NCBI GenBank assembly: GCA_963730305.1
Contig: CAVSRB010000002.1
Coordinates: 124,001 to 188,000, forward strand
DNA from: CAMYMQ01 sp963730305
Lineage (GTDB): Bacteria > Pseudomonadota > Alphaproteobacteria > Bin65
Direction of reading: 5' to 3'
DNA length: 64,000 bases
Of the stretch, positions 18,471 to 32,284 are shown piece by piece. How positions within the stretch are numbered: position 1 is the first letter of the stretch; each line of letters opens with the position of its first letter. The notes under the pieces were generated by a model, which had not been told where the DNA came from, did no database searches, and saw only the letters and a program-made list of their open reading frames with translations. The translations under genes and the position numbers were made by a program.

Positions 18471-19211
18471 ATGGCGGCGGAGCGCAGAACCCTGATCCTG
18501 ACCGGCGCGTCGCGGGGCATCGGCCACGCGACCGTTGCGCGCTTCTCGCGCGAGGGCTGGCAGATCGTGACCTGCTCGCGCGAGCCGGTGCCCGAGGCGT
18601 GCAAGCGCGACCCCAACTGGTCCCACCACATCACCGTCGATCTGGCCGTCCCGGCCGAGCGCGACCGCTTCGTCGAGGAAGCCAAGGTCGCGCTGGACGA
18701 CGGACCGGTCCACGGCCTGGTCAACAACGCCGGCTACTCGCCCAAGACGCCCTACAAGGAACGGCTCGGCTGCCTCAACGGCGACCCCGAAGAGTGGCGC
18801 GAGGTGTTCGAGCTCAACTTCTTCGCCCCGCTGGAGCTGTCGCGCGGCTTCGCCGGCAACCTGCACAAGGGGGAGGGGGCGATCGTCAACATCGGCTCGA
18901 TCGCGGGCCATGTCGTCCATCCGTTCGCGGGCTCGGCCTACTCGACCTCGAAGGCGGCGCTGTCGGCGCTGACCCGCGAGATGGCGGTCGAGTTCGCCGA
19001 GCTGGGCGTCCGCGTCAACGCGATCGCGCCGGGCGAGATCGAGACCGCGATGCTGTCGCCGGAATACGAGACGCTGCTGCCGCGCATCCCGATGCACCGG
19101 ATGGGCACGCCCGAGGAGGTCGCCGGCGTGATCTTCCAGCTTGTCGGCAGCGACTTCGCCTACGTCACCGGCACCGAGATTTTCATCACCGGCGGGCAAC
19201 ATGTGCTGTGA
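18471..19211 (+). CDS. Short-chain dehydrogenase/reductase
   Basis: A 246-residue classical SDR. The cofactor motif is TGASRGIGHATVARF (residues 11-25), the structural motif NNAGYS, the catalytic Ser in NIGSIAG and the YxxxK pair in SAYSTSKAALSALTREM; NAIAPGEIETAM follows. Its position after the LLM monooxygenase suggests it acts on an alcohol or ketone from the same pathway. No specific substrate can be assigned. Confidence 0.92.
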   Translation: MAAERRTLILTGASRGIGHATVARFSREGWQIVTCSREPVPEACKRDPNWSHHITVDLAVPAERDRFVEEAKVALDDGPVHGLVNNAGYSPKTPYKERLGCLNGDPEEWREVFELNFFAPLELSRGFAGNLHKGEGAIVNIGSIAGHVVHPFAGSAYSTSKAALSALTREMAVEFAELGVRVNAIAPGEIETAMLSPEYETLLPRIPMHRMGTPEEVAGVIFQLVGSDFAYVTGTEIFITGGQHVL

Positions 19212-19310
19212 TCGCCGCGTATGCCAAATGAGGCGGGACGGCGCCGGTTCGCTTGTTGCGGACCGGAGGCATCGCTATATCGCCGATCAGGTTAGCGAAA
19301 GGGAGAGATC

Positions 19311-20591
19311 GTGAGACCTTACCGGGCTTTCACCATGGTGGCCGGGTTCGGCGCCGTGGCCGCGTTGAGCGGCCTGGCGCCCGCCGCAGCCGCCCAGAAG
19401 ACCTTGCCGACCCTGCGCCCGACCCTGACGTCGGCGGTTCGGCCGGCGGTCAGCCCGTCGGCGCGGCCGAGCCTGCGCCCCGGCCATGAGGACGACAGGC
19501 AGGCCGAGGCGAAGACCGCGCCCAAGCCGCCCAAGTCGTCAGACGTCAAGGCCACGCCCGCGGCCGTGTCGCGGACCGGCACCTACCGGATCGTCGGCGT
19601 CGGCGACGTCATGATCGGCAGCAACTTCCCGACGCCGATCCTCAATCCCAAGCTGACGCGCAACGTCGACCCCAAGGCGGTGCTCGGCGCCCGGCTCGCG
19701 CGCATCCTCAAGGACGGTCCGCGCAAGGTCGTGTTCGCCAACATCGAGGGCACGATCCACAACCTCAAGGGCCCGTCCAAGCATTGCAGCAATCCGCGGC
19801 TCTGCTTCGTGTTCCGGATGCCGCCCTATTACGCGCGCATCCTGCGCCGGGTCGGCTTCTCGCTGGGCTCGATGGCCAACAACCACGGCGGCGACTTCCT
19901 CCTCGGCGGCCGCAAGGCGACCTATCGCGCGCTTACCCACGCGGGCATCAAGGCGGCCGGCGCCGACCTGCCGGGCATGCGCACCGCCGTGCTCAAGCTG
20001 CCGGACGGCACCCGGATCGGCTTCACGGCCTTCGGCCACAACCCGGGCCTGTTGCGCACCACCAACTATGCCCAGGTCAAGCGGGTCATCCGCGGCCTGG
20101 CGCGCCGGTCGGACATCGTCGTGGTCTCGTTCCACGGCGGCGCCGAGGGCATGACCGCGACGCGGGTGCCGCGGCGGACCGAGATCTTCCTCGGCGAGAA
20201 TCGCGGCAACGTCTACAAGTTCGCCCACACCGCGGTCGACGCCGGCGCCGACGTGGTGTTCGGCCAGGGCCCCCACGTGCCGCGCGCGATCGAGGTCTAC
20301 AAGCACCGCTTCATCGCCTACAGCCTGGGCAACTTCTGGACCTACGGCCGCTTCAACCTGCGCAGCACGGCCGGGCTGGCGCCGATCGCCGACGTGACGG
20401 TCGACGGCAAGGGCCGGCTGGTCGCGCTGCGGATCCGCTCCGCCCACCAGGTCGGCCGCGGCGTCCCCCGCTACGACCCGTCGGGCGCGGCGATGCGCGC
20501 GATCGCGCGCTTCACCAAGCGCGACTTCCCGCATACTCGCTTGACCTTCCACAAGGACGGGCGGGTCACCGGCCCCGGCATCGGCGGATAG
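19311..20591 (+). CDS. CapA-family (poly-gamma-glutamate synthesis-like) exported protein
   Basis: A 426-residue protein with GTG start. Signal peptide about residues 1-29, then a Pro/Arg/Ser-rich linker with repeated TLRP, VRPAV, SLRP pieces (about 30-60). The metallophosphatase-like CapA domain follows, with GVGDVMIGSNFP, VVFANIEGTIHN, SMANNHGGDFLLGG, VVVSFHGGAEG and VFGQGPHVPRAIEVYKHRFIAYSLGNFW, which hold the conserved Asp, Glu, Asn-His and His positions. There are no other capsule genes nearby, so a PGA role is not implied. It is probably periplasmic or anchored. Confidence 0.88.
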   Translation: MRPYRAFTMVAGFGAVAALSGLAPAAAAQKTLPTLRPTLTSAVRPAVSPSARPSLRPGHEDDRQAEAKTAPKPPKSSDVKATPAAVSRTGTYRIVGVGDVMIGSNFPTPILNPKLTRNVDPKAVLGARLARILKDGPRKVVFANIEGTIHNLKGPSKHCSNPRLCFVFRMPPYYARILRRVGFSLGSMANNHGGDFLLGGRKATYRALTHAGIKAAGADLPGMRTAVLKLPDGTRIGFTAFGHNPGLLRTTNYAQVKRVIRGLARRSDIVVVSFHGGAEGMTATRVPRRTEIFLGENRGNVYKFAHTAVDAGADVVFGQGPHVPRAIEVYKHRFIAYSLGNFWTYGRFNLRSTAGLAPIADVTVDGKGRLVALRIRSAHQVGRGVPRYDPSGAAMRAIARFTKRDFPHTRLTFHKDGRVTGPGIGG

Positions 20592-20613
20592 CGCGCGGCT
20601 GCGGCGGGCCGGC

Positions 20614-21023
20614 GTGAGCGCCTTCCTTCGGTCGATGCCCGTACTGGAAGTCGCTGACGTCGCGCGCAGCGAAGCCTTCTACGTCGACAAGCTCGGCTTC
20701 ACGTCCCACGGTCGTGGGGCGAGGAGATACCGCTGTTCTGCATCGTCCAGCGCGGCCAGGTCACCCTGGCGCTGGACAGGAGCCGGACCCCGCGCGCCAC
20801 GCCGCTCAACCAATATTGGGCGGCCTATCTCTATGTCTCGGATGCCGACGCCCTGGCCGCCGAGTTCCGCGACCGCGGGGTCGAGATCGTCCGCGAGCCG
20901 TGCGACATGGAATATGGTTTGCGCGATTTCGATATCCGCGATCCCGACGGCCACATCATCGCGTTCGGCCATCCCCTCGGGACGGCGCCGCACGGACCGG
21001 GGTTGAGCTCTCAGCCGCTCTAG
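20614..21023 (+). CDS. Glyoxalase/VOC-family protein (one frameshift)
   Basis: The reconstructed product is about 136 residues. The N-terminus LRSMPVLEVADVARSEAFYVDKLGF is typical of bleomycin-resistance/glyoxalase proteins. Near 20710 the frame changes (one base missing or two extra); the continuation WGEEIPLFCIVQRGQVTLALD, AAYLYVSDADALAAEFRDRGVEIV and FDIRDPDGHIIAFGHPLG completes the second beta-alpha-beta-beta module and its metal-ligand Glu/Asp region. The GTG start lies 22 bases after capA. A function in detoxification or antibiotic binding is possible but not shown. Confidence 0.78.
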
Positions 21024-21060
21024 AGGCGGGCCGCGACGGCCCGGCTGCCGTGTAGAAGCC

Positions 21061-22973
21061 CTAGTTGCAGGGCCGCTTGTCGGTCGGGTCCAGCCGCAGG
21101 CCGTTCTTGCAGCTGTCGTCCGGGGTGGCCTTGACGGTCAGCAGCCGGCCGGCGGTGCCGCTCTTGCCGAGCGCGGCGTAGATCGCGTCGATCTTCTTCT
21201 TGTTGGCCATGAAGCGGGCCAGTTCCTTGCCGCGCAGGCGGCTGAAGGACGGCAGCGTCATCGTCTGGGAATTGATCGGCTTGCCGTAGCGCAGCACCTC
21301 GTAGTGCAGGTGCGGGCCCGTCGATCGGCCGGTGGTGCCGACCAGACCGATCGTCTGGCCCTGTTTGACCCGCTGGCCGACGCGGACCAGGATCTTGGAC
21401 ATGTGACCGTAGGCGGTCATGTATTCCTTGTTGTGGCGGATGCGGACGTAGTTGCCGTAGCCGCCGTACCAGCCAGCCTTGACCACGGTGCCGTCGCCGC
21501 CGGCGAAGATCGGCGTGCCGCGCGGGGCGCCGAAGTCGGTGCCGGTGTGCAGCTTCGTGAAGCCCAGGATCGGGTGGTGACGCATACCGAACGGCGAGGT
21601 GATGCGGGCGCCGTCGATCGGCGTCTTCAGCAGCGCGCGGCGGTTGCCTTCGCCACGCTCGCTCAGATAGGTCGCCGGGCCGTTCTTGGTCGACTTGAAC
21701 CGGTAGAGCCGGTGAACCGTCCCCCGCACCGTCAGCGAGGCGTACTCGACCTCGTCGGTCTTGACGATCTTGCCCTGGTGGTCGCGCCGCACGCGATAGA
21801 GGATCTCGAACTTGTCACCCCGGCGGATGTCGCGCTGGAAGTCGACCGCGAAGCTGAACATGTGGATCATCGAGACGATCGCAGACGTCGGCGCGTTGGC
21901 CTTGCGGGCGTCCTGGAACAGGCTCGAATTGATCACCCCGTCGGCGCGGGCGTAGCCGACGTCGAGCTCCTTGGTGAGCACGGCGGAGACGAATTCGCCG
22001 TTCGGCTGGCGCTGCACCTGTACCTTCTTGTCGAAGCTGGTGTCGAAGCTGACGCCGAGAAAGCGGCCCTGTTCGTCGCCGACCGAGCCGAAGTTCACGG
22101 CAACCTTGAGGCCGGGACGCAGCTTGCGCGGGATCGTAGATCGTGCGCATCGCGCCGATCGCCGACCGCGCTTCGTCGATCGGCACGCCGACCCGGTTGA
22201 GCACCTGGGAGAAGGTGTCGCCTTTCTGGACCCGCAGGACGCGGGTGTAGCGGCGCGGGCCCATCTTGTATTCGAGGTTGCCGAGCGACAGCAGGACGGA
22301 GCGGCTCGATCTTCGGCAGCGGCACCGTATAGAGCGCCGGCGTCAGCGGCTTGGCCGGGATGAAGGCGGTCTGCTTGGCTTTCGCGTCGGCCGTGTCGGC
22401 GTCGCGGACCTTGACCACCGTGGCCTCGTTGCGACGGGCGTTGTTGACGTACCAGCCAGCGGCGCCGATCGCGGCGATGATGGCGAGCAGCGACACCATG
22501 TTGGCGCGCTGCCGCGTGTAGAACTGACGCGGCGACAGCGGCAGCTTGCGCAGCGCGAGCGCGGACTGGAGCCGGGCCTCGTCGATATGGGTCTCGGGGT
22601 CGTCTGCGGGCAGCGCCATCACCGGCAGCGGCGCGGCTTCGGCGGCCGGCGTCGGCTCGACCTCGATCGCGTCGCCGGCGCTCGCCGCGGCGGAGATGTC
22701 CCCGGCCGGAATGTCGCGTGCGGCAATGTCCTCGGCGGAGTTCCCGGTTTCGGGCATGGCCGCTTCCGGCGTCGCCGCCGGTTCGGGCCGCTCGTCCTTC
22801 ATCCTATGCGCTGCGGGCGGCGCCTCGGCCGCCCGGTCGTCGGCCACCGCCGGCGCACGTGCTCCGGCCGGTGCCTCGTGGACCGGTCCCGGATCGCTGT
22901 CTGCCTGGTTGGTGTCGCCGTCGTTGACGCTGGAGAAGTTGCTGACCGCGTAAGTAATGCGCCGGTCTTCCAT
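21061..22973 (-). CDS. M23-family peptidoglycan endopeptidase, membrane-anchored (two frameshifts)
   Basis: The reconstructed product is about 636 residues. An acidic, Ala/Pro-rich cytoplasmic tail of about 170 residues precedes one membrane segment (ANMVSLLAIIAAIGAAGWYV). A LysM/OapA-like part (VLRVQKGDTFSQVLNRVGVP) follows, then the M23 domain with zinc ligands in HTGTDFGAPRG and TGPHLHYEVLRYG. Extra bases near 22305 (EP before VLLSLGNLEYKMG) and near 22130 (IYDP before KLRPGLKVAVNFGSV) break the frame. Both junctions restore family sequence, so the gene is probably intact in the organism. It cuts peptide cross-links during growth or division. Confidence 0.85.
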
Positions 22974-23345
22974 ACCCCGCCTATATCTAGCCCGTCCCCA
23001 CCGCGGCCCGTGCCCGAAGGCTCCTCGGCCGCTATTATCCTCTCTATCGTCCGCCAGGCGTGACTTGGCGCGGCGAACGACCTCCGGAAGCTAATACGTC
23101 TGCCCGCGGACGATTATTCCCAATCGACGATTAGGGGCGCGGCCAAGATGGGGGGAGGGGCAAAATCTGTCAAGCGGGCTGCGACCGTTTTGCTAGGATT
23201 CTCAATGGCTGACGGGCGCCGTCGCCCGCCGGCGTGCCGCGCGAGGGCGTCGCTTCGGGGGGTGCGAAGCGGTGCCGCGCCGCGCCGCGGCGGGCCCCGA
23301 TCCGGGCCGGGTTATCCACCGCCGGAAAAAAAGTGCGAAAAGCGT
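22974..23345. other. Region upstream of the rRNA operon, no gene seen
   Basis: Between the M23 gene start and the rrn promoter I see no convincing ORF. It contains the divergent control region of the peptidase, then a GC-rich stretch (23210-23310) with CGCCG-type repeats. Confidence 0.5.
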
Positions 23346-23373
23346 TTGACAGGCTCCGGCCAATCCATATATA
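23346..23373 (+). promoter_or_regulatory. rRNA operon promoter
   Basis: A perfect -35 TTGACA (23346-23351), 16-base spacer and -10 TATATA (23368-23373), about 330 bases before 16S. GAAAAAAAG-like A-rich sequence just upstream (23324-23340) may act as an UP element. Confidence 0.75.
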
Positions 23374-23477
23374 CCCCACGTCCTCAGCGCGGGGGGCCAA
23401 CGGCCCTTGCAGCGCTGCACGCCTCCTCACATCGACCTTGTCGCACGGATGTTGCTGCAATGGCTGATGCGGAGTTG

Positions 23478-23493
23478 TGCGCTCTTTGACAAG
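23478..23493 (+). promoter_or_regulatory. boxA-like antitermination element in the rrn leader
   Basis: TGCGCTCTTTGACAAG matches the conserved TGCTCTTTGACA element of rRNA leaders that binds NusB/NusE. Stable leader hairpins follow (GTGTC-GGCAA-GACAC, TAGCGTC-GCGA-GACGCTA), which are likely RNase III processing stems. Confidence 0.6.
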
Positions 23494-23700
23494 TGAATAG
23501 TGGAAAGGGATGCGCAGGCGGCGGTGTGTCGGCAAGACACGCTTAGCGTCGCGAGACGCTAAAGGTACGTTCGCGTGCGCATTCAGAGCTACACGTATGC
23601 TCGTGGCCTTCGGGCCACGATGCGTGAACCCTGTGTGATGTTCGTAGAATGTCCCTGTACCAGAACGAGGCCGGGCCTTCGGGCACGGCATCGTCAAACT

Positions 23701-25205
<1,505 letters not shown>

Positions 25206-25426
25206 GCTGGCGGAAGGCCCCTCGGGGCACTCTTCCGGCGACCTTACAAACCCGCGGGTTTTGCCGTTTGCCGGCCCGAGACGAAAGTCTCGGTAATGGA
25301 CGCGCCGCCGTCTCCGCATCCCTTTCCTCTATCCGCGCTCGGTTGTTGGGCGACGTGATCTCTGGCCTGACCTCGTCGGTCGGTTCCGATCGGTTTCGGG
25401 TCCAACGCCCCGGGTCCAACGCTAGA

Positions 25427-25503
<77 letters not shown>

Positions 25504-25603
25504 TTCTTCGCCGTCCTGTGGACGGCTTCGGATGGCAGGCCATCGGGAAGGATCCGATCGCACAATGGGCGGAAGGGCTTGCGGGCTCTTGTTACACCCT
25601 TCA

Positions 25604-25679
25604 GGGGCTGTAGCTCAGTTGGGAGAGCGCCTGCTTTGCAAGCAGGAGGTCGTCGGTTCGATCCCGTCCAGCTCCACCA
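25604..25679 (+). tRNA. tRNA-Ala (UGC)
   Basis: A 76-base tRNA, second in the spacer. Acceptor GGGGCTG with CAGCTCC (one G-U pair), anticodon loop TTTGCAA (UGC), T-loop GTTCGATCC, CCA encoded. Ile then Ala is the standard alphaproteobacterial spacer order. Confidence 0.97.
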
Positions 25680-25950
25680 TCCCGGACCGCGGATAGAGAG
25701 CCAATTATTCGTTAGCGGATATCTTACCGCATTATCGGGCGGCACGTGGCTGCCCGGGCTCTTGGACATCGTGAATAGGTTTTGACTGGCCGTGGCCGGT
25801 CGATAGGACACTCTCCCTCGGGAGGGCGTTCAGTCGGTCGGCGACGATTTCGAGTCGAGTGTAATCTGCATGCGCAGCGTGGGCGGGCCCCATCGGGTTC
25901 CGTTCCGGGCGAATTGCCTCCGGGCGTTTTCCCCTGCGTGTGACGATTTC

Positions 25951-28689
<2,739 letters not shown>

Positions 28690-28867
28690 TTCCGATCTGT
28701 GGATCGGAAGGGAAATCGTCCACACGCAGCGGAAAGCGCCTCGGCGCTGTACGTGCTGCGACACACTCGAAACGAAATCGTTCGGATCCATGATCCGTAC
28801 GGCCATGCCAGTCAGATACGCTACATCACGTTGGTGTACGCGTGCGCCGGGTAACGTGCGTTTGGAC

Positions 28868-28985
28868 GGCCTGGTGGTTATAGCGAGGGGGAAACACCCG
28901 ATCCCATTCCGAACTCGGCCGTGAAGACCCTCAGCGCCGATGGTACTGCGTCTTAAGGCGTGGGAGAGTAGGTCGCTGCCAGGCC
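28868..28985 (+). rRNA. rrf: 5S ribosomal RNA
   Basis: About 118 bases. GGCCTGG at the 5' end pairs with CCAGGCC at the 3' end; internal CCCGATCCCATTCCGAAC, CTCGGCCGTGAAG and GATGGTACTGCG are diagnostic. Confidence 0.95.
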
Positions 28986-29020
28986 TTCCAAGCGCACGTC
29001 GATCCGACGTTCTGGCATAC

Positions 29021-29084
29021 GACATCCGAGTTGGGCGATATCCAAATCGGATGATATCCAAGTCGGATGAAATTCTAGTCGAAA
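29021..29084 (+). repeat. 16-bp tandem repeat between 5S and tRNA-fMet
   Basis: Two near-identical units, GATATCCAAATCGGAT (29037) and GATATCCAAGTCGGAT (29053), are flanked by more degenerate units GACATCCGAGTTGGGC (29021) and GAAATTCTAGTCGAAA (29069). It lies in the transcribed spacer of the rRNA operon. Confidence 0.7.
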
Positions 29085-29195
29085 CCTGTTCCGATGTGGT
29101 CCTTCCGATCCCGGATGGTCATGTTGCCAAAGCGTGACGCGCGGGTTACACCGACGTCGCGCCGTGTAAGTTTTGCGGGCACCCAATCACCCTGC

Positions 29196-29273
<78 letters not shown>

Positions 29274-29286
29274 ACCGCAAGACTTG

Positions 29287-29320
29287 AAAAGGGCCGTCCC
29301 TCCGGGGCGGCCCTTTTCTT
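29287..29320 (+). terminator. Terminator of the rRNA operon
   Basis: A 14-bp stem AAAAGGGCCGTCCC / GGGGCGGCCCTTTT with a TCC loop, followed by CTT. It is a near-ideal intrinsic terminator 15 bases after the initiator tRNA. Confidence 0.93.
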
Positions 29321-29378
29321 ATGACGCGCGTCGTCCCGGACGGCGTCAGCCGACGCGGGTGCGGCCCGCTGCGCTTTC

Positions 29379-29729
29379 CTAAAGCATCTTGTACATGATC
29401 GTGGTCGCCTCGAGCCGGTCCTCGACCGGGTGTCGGGCAATAGCCGGGGATCTCGCCGGCGGTCACGTAACCGATCGAGGCGTAGAGCGCTCCGGCCGGG
29501 TCGCCCGAGCGGGTGTCGGGCACCAGAAGGGTCCGGCGGAGCTCTGCCGCCCGCCGGTCGATCGCGGCCATCAGCGCCCGGCCGAGGCCCCGGCGGCGCC
29601 AATCGGGATGGACCAGCAGCTTGGACACCTCCGCCTGGTGGCACTTGCTCGGCAGCGTGTCGGTGCCGAGCTGGACCGTGCCGACGATCCGCCCGCCGAC
29701 GCCGGTCAGGGCGGCGCTCGCCGCCGCGC
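29379..29729 (-). pseudogene. GNAT acetyltransferase, 5'-truncated and frameshifted
   Basis: What remains is GRIVGTVQLG, AEVSKLLVHPDWRRRGLGRALMAAIDRRA (the acetyl-CoA-binding RRRGLGRA) and LYASIGYVTAGEIPGYARHP, DRLEATTIMYKML at the end. The first half of the domain is missing: upstream of about 29729 the sequence belongs to another gene on the opposite strand. One extra base near 29440 also breaks the frame before the C-terminus. In an intact copy this would be an N-acetyltransferase of about 160 residues. It lies just after the rRNA operon terminator, convergent with it. Confidence 0.75.
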
Positions 29730-29938
29730 TCGACGAGGCGCGCGACACCGGCATTTACGCCGAGGAGGGCGAGATCGTCCCAGACCTGAGCTGCTACGCC
29801 ATCCCGCTGTTGCACCACAGCCGGGACGAGAAGCTGGCGGTGGCGATCAGATTCGAATCGCGCCGGCCGGAAAAGGACCGCCGTTTCATCCGCCACGCGC
29901 TGCGCCGGGAATGGCGCGAGGTCGCCTGGCAGATCTGA
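29725..29938 (+). pseudogene. C-terminal remnant of a regulator-like protein (IclR effector domain?)
   Basis: About 70 codons remain: ALDEARDTGIYAEEGEIVPD, LSCYAIPLLHHSRDEKLAVA and the end HALRREWREVAWQI. The pattern of Gly, acidic turn, PDLSCYAIPL and hydrophobic strand resembles the last part of IclR-type effector-binding domains, but that assignment is tentative. No start codon or N-terminal HTH is present; the sequence begins at the same point where the opposite-strand acetyltransferase is cut. Confidence 0.45.
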
Positions 29939-29967
29939 CGGGGCGTCGGGGCGGCGGCCGCCTGTCG

Positions 29968-30767
29968 TCAGTTCAGGTCCGGCGGCAGCAGCATGGTCAG
30001 CTTGAGGTCGGGCCGGCTGGCGAGGTCGAAGCTGACCTGCTCGAAGCGCAGGAAGCCGTCGGTCGGGTGATCGAAGGTGCGGGCGCCGCCCTCGCGCGAC
30101 AGCACGCGCGTGCTCGTCCCACAGCCGGGCGAAGTCCGGGCTGCGCGCCCGCAGCTCCTCGGTCAGCGCGCGCACCGGGGCGTCGCCCAGATGGGTGCTG
30201 ACGTTGGCCCGGAACTCGGCGACGACCCGTCGCGCGCGATCGTCGTGGTCGTGGATCAGGCGCCGGGCGCCGGGCTCGAGGAAGATGAAGCGCAGCAGGT
30301 TGCGCTCGCCCGGCCTGTCGAGCCAGCCGACGAACAGCCGCTCGGCGGCGGTGTTCCAGCTCAGCGCGTTCCAGGTACGGTCGAGCAGGTAGGCCGGCGC
30401 GTCGATGGCGTGGACGCAGGCGAGCGCGGCCGGCGGCACGGCCTCGGCCTCCGCGCCGCCCTGGTCCGGGTCGTGCCGGTCGGCCAGCGCGAACAGGTAG
30501 GCGCGCTCCGCCGGGCCGAGCCGCAGGGCGTCGGCCACCCGCGCCAGCGCCGCCGGGCGACACGGTGACCTCGCGGCCCTGCTCGAGCCAGGTGTACCAG
30601 GTGACGCTCAGCCCGCAGAGCTGGGCCGCTTCCTCCCGCCGCAGCCCCGGCGTGCGGCGCCGGCCGCCGGCCGGCAGGCCGAGCGTCTCCGGCCGCAGCT
30701 TCTCCCGCTGGGCGCGGATGAAATGTCCCAGTTCCCGCTTCTGTTCGCGCGGCGCCGGCTCGACCAT
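29968..30767 (-). CDS. XRE-family regulator with MmyB-like ligand domain (two frameshifts)
   Basis: The reconstructed protein is about 265 residues. The N-terminal HTH has ELGHFIRAQREKLRPETLGL, TPGLRREEAAQLCGLSVTWY and TWLEQGREVTVSP; the C-terminal domain carries APAYLLDRTWNALSWNTAAE, RNLLRFIFLEPGARRLI and FDHPTDGFLRFEQVSFDLAS. That is the MmyB/MLTR ligand-binding arrangement. Extra bases near 30557 and near 30105 break the frame; both sides fit one protein. It is divergent from a methyltransferase gene with two palindromes between them, so it probably controls that gene. Confidence 0.85.
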
Positions 30768-30775
30768 GGTGCATA

Positions 30776-30789
30776 TTATACCAGTATAA
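30776..30789. promoter_or_regulatory. Palindrome 1 in the XRE/methyltransferase control region
   Basis: TTATAC-CA-GTATAA, a perfect 6-bp inverted repeat just upstream of the XRE start; it could also serve as a -10 for either gene. Its centre is 23 bases from that of the next palindrome. Confidence 0.5.
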
Positions 30790-30796
30790 ATGGCCA

Positions 30797-30814
30797 ACTT
30801 ACACCGGTTTAAGT
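30797..30814. promoter_or_regulatory. Palindrome 2 in the XRE/methyltransferase control region
   Basis: ACTTACACCGGTTTAAGT is an 18-bp inverted repeat centred on ACCGGT with one imperfect pair. A likely operator for the adjacent XRE regulator. Confidence 0.5.
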
Positions 30815-30861
30815 GATCGGCTAGGACTCCGCGCATCAACCAACCTTTGCGATCGGATGGA

Positions 30862-31649
30862 ATGATGATGACGGAGAACCAAAGCCACGAGGCGGTGGTC
30901 GGCGGCCAGTTCGGGTCGCGCGCCACCGCCTATCTGACCAGCGCCGTGCACGCGCAGGGCGCCGACCTCACCGCCCTGGCCGGGCTGGCGGAGGACCGGC
31001 CCGAGGCCCGCGTCCTCGACCTCGGCTGCGGCGGCGGGCACGTCACCTTCATGGTCGCGCCCCACGTCCGCGAGGTCGTCGCCTACGACCTGTCGCCCGA
31101 GATGCTCGGCGTCGTCGCGGCGGCGGCGCAGGAGCGCGGCCTCGGCAACGTGACGACAGAACAGGGCGTGGTCGAGCGCCTGCCCTTCGACGACGCCAGC
31201 TTCGACCTCGTGCTGAGCCGCTACAGCGCCCACCACTGGGGCGACCTCGACGCCGGCCTGCGCGAGGCCGCCCGCGTGCTGAAGCCGGACGGCCGCGTCG
31301 GCATCGTCGATACGGTCGCGCCGGGCTCGCCGCGTCTCGACACCTATTTCCAGGCGATCGAGCTGCTGCGCGACTGCTCGCATGTCCGCAACTATGCGCG
31401 GTCGGAATGGGACGCGGCGCTGGCCCGGGCCGGCCTGACCTGCGACGGGTCGCGCCTCTACCGCGTGCCGCTCGACTTCGCCGCCTGGGTCGACGCGGAT
31501 GGACACGCCGCCGGTCCAGGTCGAGGCGATCCGGGCGCTGCAGGCCGCGGTTCCGGGTGATATCACCGGCCTATTTCGAGACCGCCGCCGACGGCAGCTT
31601 CACCATCGACGTGGCCATGTTCCAGGCCCGAAAGGCACTGACCCGGTAA
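30862..31649 (+). CDS. SAM-dependent methyltransferase, class I (two frameshifts)
   Basis: The reconstructed product is about 261 residues, in the UbiE/COQ5-like group. Motif I is ARVLDLGCGGGHVTFMVA, motif II-like VVAYDLSPEMLGVV, then FDDASFDLVLSRYSAHHW and ARVLKPDGRVGIVDTVAPG. The frame changes twice near the end, by an extra base near 31497 (before MDTPPVQVEAIRAL) and near 31568 (before AYFETAADGSFTIDVAM). Three ATGs occur in a row at 30862; any of them may be used. It is divergent from, and probably regulated by, the XRE protein. The methyl acceptor is unknown. Confidence 0.87.
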
Positions 31650-31752
31650 CGGTCCCGGCCGCCGGCACGTAAATCCACCCGGCGCGTGTCACAGCGGCGG
31701 TCCCGGCCTCGTCTCCCCTTCGATCCCTCACCGAATGCAAGGAGACGACCGC

Positions 31753-32227
31753 ATGGAACCCCGACTGGACTATCTCGCCGCCGCGCCCGCGGCGATCAAG
31801 GCGATGCTGGCGCTGGAGGCCTACGTCAAGGACTGCAGCCTCGAACACAGCCTCTACGAGCTGGTCAAGACCCGCGCCTCGCAGATCAACGGCTGTGCCT
31901 ATTGCGTCCACATGCACACCCGCGACGCCCGGGCGGCCGGCGAGACGGAGGAGCGGCTCTACCTGCTCTCGGCGTGGCGCGAGTCGCCGCTCTACTCCCC
32001 GCGCGAGCGGGCCGCGCTGGCCTGGACCGAGGCGCTGACCCTGGTCGCCGAGACCCACGCCCCGGACGCCGATCTACGACGAGGCGCGCCGGCACTTCAC
32101 CGAGGCGGAGCTGGTCGACCTGACCCTGCTGATCGGCACGATCAACGCGTGGAACCGCCTCGCCATCGGCTTCCGCAGCGTCCATCCGGTGGACGCGGGC
32201 GCCGCGCCGGTCGCGGCGGTCTCCTGA
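31753..32227 (+). CDS. AhpD-like carboxymuconolactone decarboxylase-family protein (one frameshift)
   Basis: The reconstructed product is about 157 residues. The redox motif INGCAYCVHMHTRDARAAGE holds the CxxC and His of AhpD-type alkylhydroperoxidases, so it may reduce peroxides with a thiol partner. An extra base near 32074 breaks the frame after ETHAPDA; the continuation IYDEARRHFTEAELVDLTLL and TINAWNRLAIGFR is family sequence. I start at 31753, where AAGGAG is 8 bases upstream, not at the ATG at 31735. Confidence 0.85.
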
Positions 32228-32284
32228 GCCCGAGCACGGCGCGTGCCGGCGGTCCCGCCCGAAAGCGGGGCCGCCGGCCGCCCG

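Noticed and set aside
23148..23489. A 113-codon frame before the rRNA operon
   Set aside because: It runs across the rrn promoter and leader, has no ribosome site and is composed of Arg/Pro/Ala without family features.
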